Source of the DNA: Planctomycetota bacterium
Lineage (GTDB): Bacteria; Planctomycetota; Planctomycetia; Isosphaerales; Isosphaeraceae
Reading direction: 5' to 3'
DNA length: 48,082 nt
NCBI GenBank assembly: GCA_021777845.1
Contig: JAJYDB010000002.1
Span: 1-48,082, forward strand
The notes below the pieces were generated by a model, which searched no databases, was not told where the DNA came from, and was given only the letters and a program-made list of their open reading frames with translations. This document shows positions 46,410 through 48,082 of the stretch, piece after piece. The number at the start of each line of letters is the position of its first letter. Within the stretch, counting starts at the first letter, position 1. The translations under genes and the position numbers were made by a program.

Positions 46410-47915
46410 ATGTTCGACGACCTCCAAAAACGCATGGGCGCTGCCGTCGGCCGCTTTCGAGCACGCGGAGTCCTCACCGAAGCCAACATCCAGGACGGCA
46501 TGCGCGAAGTCCGCGCCGCCCTCCTCGAAGCCGACGTCAACCTCGACGTCGTCCGCGACTTCATGGACCGCGTCCAGAAAAAAGCGGTCGGCGAACAGCT
46601 CATTAAAGCCGTCCGCCCCGAGCAACAGATCGTCAAAATCGTCCACGACGAACTCGTTGAACTCATGGGTCCCGGCGACCCCTCCATCCGCTTCGAAAAG
46701 TCCGGACCCACCGTGATCATGCTGTGCGGCCTCCAAGGTGCAGGCAAAACAACGACTTGCGGCAAATTGGCGCGACTCCTCGCCGCCCAAGGCCGACGCC
46801 CCATGCTCGTCGCCGCCGACCTCCAACGCCCCGCCGCCGTCGAACAGCTCAAAGTCGTTGGGCAACAGATTGAAGTCCCCGTCTACAACCGAGTTGGGGC
46901 GGATCCGGTCGTTGTCTGCCGCGAAGGCGTCGCCGAGGCCGTCAAGCAAGGCCGCGACACCGTCATCCTCGATACCGCGGGCCGCCTCCACGTCGACGAC
47001 TCCCTCATGGCCGAACTCTCGAAGATCGAGAAGGTCGTCAAACCCCACCAGGTCTACTTCGTCTGCGACGCCCTTACCGGCCAAGACGCCGTCTCGTCGG
47101 CCGACGCGTTTAACAAAGCGCTCGAACTCAACGGCGTCATCCTCACCAAACTCGACGGCGACGCCCGCGGCGGTGCCGCGCTCTCGGTCCGGAAGGTCAC
47201 CGGCGTCCCCATCAAGTTCCTCGGCAAGGGCGAAAAACTCGACAAGCTCGAAGCCTTCGACCCCGAGCGCCTCGCCGGCCAAATGTTGGGCATGGGCGAC
47301 ATCGTCGGGCTGGTCGAAGCGGCGCAAAGCGTTATCGACGAAGAAGAAGCGCAACGCCAACAGAAGAAGCTCGCCGAGGGAAAGTTCGACCTCGAGGACT
47401 TTCGCAAGCAGATCGTCCAGCTCCAGAAGATGGGTCCCATCAAGGAGATCATGGGCAAGATCCCAGGCCTCAACCAGGCCGCCGCGGGGCTCGACGACTT
47501 CGAAACCGAAGGCTCGATCAAGCAGTTGCAAGGCATGATCGACAGCATGACCCCGCAAGAACGCCGTGACCCGTCGATGATCGACATGTCGCGACGTCGA
47601 CGGATCGCGGCGGGCAGCGGCGTCGATCCGGCCGAGATTTCAGGCCTTGTTAAGCAATTTGACGCGATGGCGGCGCTCGTGAAACAGATGGCGTCGATGT
47701 CGATGCTCGATAAGATGCGCGCCATGACCGGCCTCGGTCGCGCCGGCGCGTTTCAACCCGGCGCAAAGCTGTTCGCCACCAAGCAGGGCACTGGCAAACG
47801 GCTCTCGCCCAAGGAAAAAGAGAAGCTCCGCAAGGAACGCGAGAAAGAAGAACGTCGCCTCCGTCGCGAGCAGAAGGAAAAGGGCAAAGACGGCGGCCAA
47901 CCACGAGCAAACTAA
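46410..47915 (+). CDS. ffh: Signal recognition particle protein Ffh
   Basis: The SRP54 GTPase that binds 4.5S RNA and signal sequences of membrane and secreted proteins. 501 residues: N domain (1-90), G domain with GLQGAGKTTT (107-116), DTAGRLHVDD and TKLDGDARGG, and a Met-rich M domain (about 325-455) with the RNA-binding SRRRRIAAGSGV. A Lys/Glu/Arg-rich tail of about 45 residues extends past the M domain (KEKEKLRKEREKEERRLRRE). A GAAGGTGA site lies upstream of ATG 46410. In many bacteria rpsP comes next; here the window ends first. Confidence 0.96.
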   Translation: MFDDLQKRMGAAVGRFRARGVLTEANIQDGMREVRAALLEADVNLDVVRDFMDRVQKKAVGEQLIKAVRPEQQIVKIVHDELVELMGPGDPSIRFEKSGPTVIMLCGLQGAGKTTTCGKLARLLAAQGRRPMLVAADLQRPAAVEQLKVVGQQIEVPVYNRVGADPVVVCREGVAEAVKQGRDTVILDTAGRLHVDDSLMAELSKIEKVVKPHQVYFVCDALTGQDAVSSADAFNKALELNGVILTKLDGDARGGAALSVRKVTGVPIKFLGKGEKLDKLEAFDPERLAGQMLGMGDIVGLVEAAQSVIDEEEAQRQQKKLAEGKFDLEDFRKQIVQLQKMGPIKEIMGKIPGLNQAAAGLDDFETEGSIKQLQGMIDSMTPQERRDPSMIDMSRRRRIAAGSGVDPAEISGLVKQFDAMAALVKQMASMSMLDKMRAMTGLGRAGAFQPGAKLFATKQGTGKRLSPKEKEKLRKEREKEERRLRREQKEKGKDGGQPRAN

Positions 47916-48013
47916 CCACGCCCCCTCCGCGCGCACCGCGGACGCCCTCGCCTCGCAAAGAGGAGAGTTACCGGGCGGAGTTACTCCATTTTCGCCCGAT
48001 TTACACTACACTG

Positions 48014-48035
48014 ACCGCCTCAGGCGGGCGGTTTT
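48014..48035 (+). terminator. ffh: Probable intrinsic terminator after ffh
   Basis: ACCGCC (48014-48019) pairs with GGCGGT (48027-48032), followed by a run of T to 48035. The 6-bp stem is short but GC-rich; the position about 100 bases after the ffh stop is suitable. Confidence 0.45.
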
Positions 48036-48048
48036 GAGGGCGGAACGG

Positions 48049-48068
48049 GGTCCGAAGGCGTTCGGACC
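48049..48068 (+). other. Perfect hairpin at the right edge
   Basis: GGTCCGAA (48049-48056) and TTCGGACC (48061-48068) form an 8-bp stem with a 4-base loop. It may belong to the leader of the next gene, which is outside the window. Confidence 0.4.
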
Positions 48069-48082
48069 GGCTCCGCGGCCGA

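Overview
The window comes from a GC-rich, outer-membrane-bearing bacterium, most likely a planctomycete of the Isosphaerales/Gemmatales type. The evidence is two Tat-exported DUF1501 proteins, a decayed DUF1559 (pseudopilin-like) gene, a secreted protein with the planctomycete N-terminal 'GLEDRAL' tag, lipid A genes (lpxD, lpxI), a class II ribonucleotide reductase and an RNase E/G followed by rplU. No taxon-specific marker such as rRNA is present, so the placement is an inference. No tRNA, rRNA, CRISPR array, insertion sequence or prophage was recognised.

Layout. 1-4150: end of a TIGR03936-type radical-SAM-linked gene, a very large RNase E/G whose S1 domain is split by about 540 disordered residues, and rplU. 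4558-15904: nrdJ with an intrinsic terminator, thrS, a PLP-dependent threonine/serine dehydratase, then a HAD hydrolase, a CPBP/CAAX-type membrane protease and a rhomboid protein in one direction. An RdgC-like gene and yajQ follow on the opposite strand. 16063-23867: secreted alpha/beta hydrolase, B12-binding-type radical SAM protein, nitroreductase, small membrane ORF, rluD-type pseudouridine synthase, lipoprotein and NAD kinase. 24186-26309: a 'LEDR'-tagged surface protein followed by a decayed tract ending in a DUF1559 pseudogene with two in-frame TAG codons. 26484-32586: two DUF1501 genes flank a regulatory pair and a short, strongly expressed-looking gene for a 47-residue basic protein. 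The pair is an XRE/S24-like repressor lacking the S24 catalytic residues and an enhancer-binding-protein-like regulator lacking GAFTGA. 32912-39914: a full SUF iron-sulfur island (SufR-like regulator, sufC, sufB, sufD, tandem rhodanese, sufE, Rieske ferredoxin, sufT-like) with no SufS. 40158-48082: S41 protease, tsaD, small ORF, HAD phosphatase, lpxI and lpxD on the minus strand, and ffh.

Most genes are housekeeping. Those most worth attention are the SUF island with a sulfurtransferase where a cysteine desulfurase would be expected, the RNase E with its scaffold-like sequence inside the S1 fold, the two regulators that keep their folds but lost signature catalytic residues, and the isolated 47-residue basic protein between a consensus promoter and a strong terminator. 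Every family call was made by reading motifs; no database search was run.
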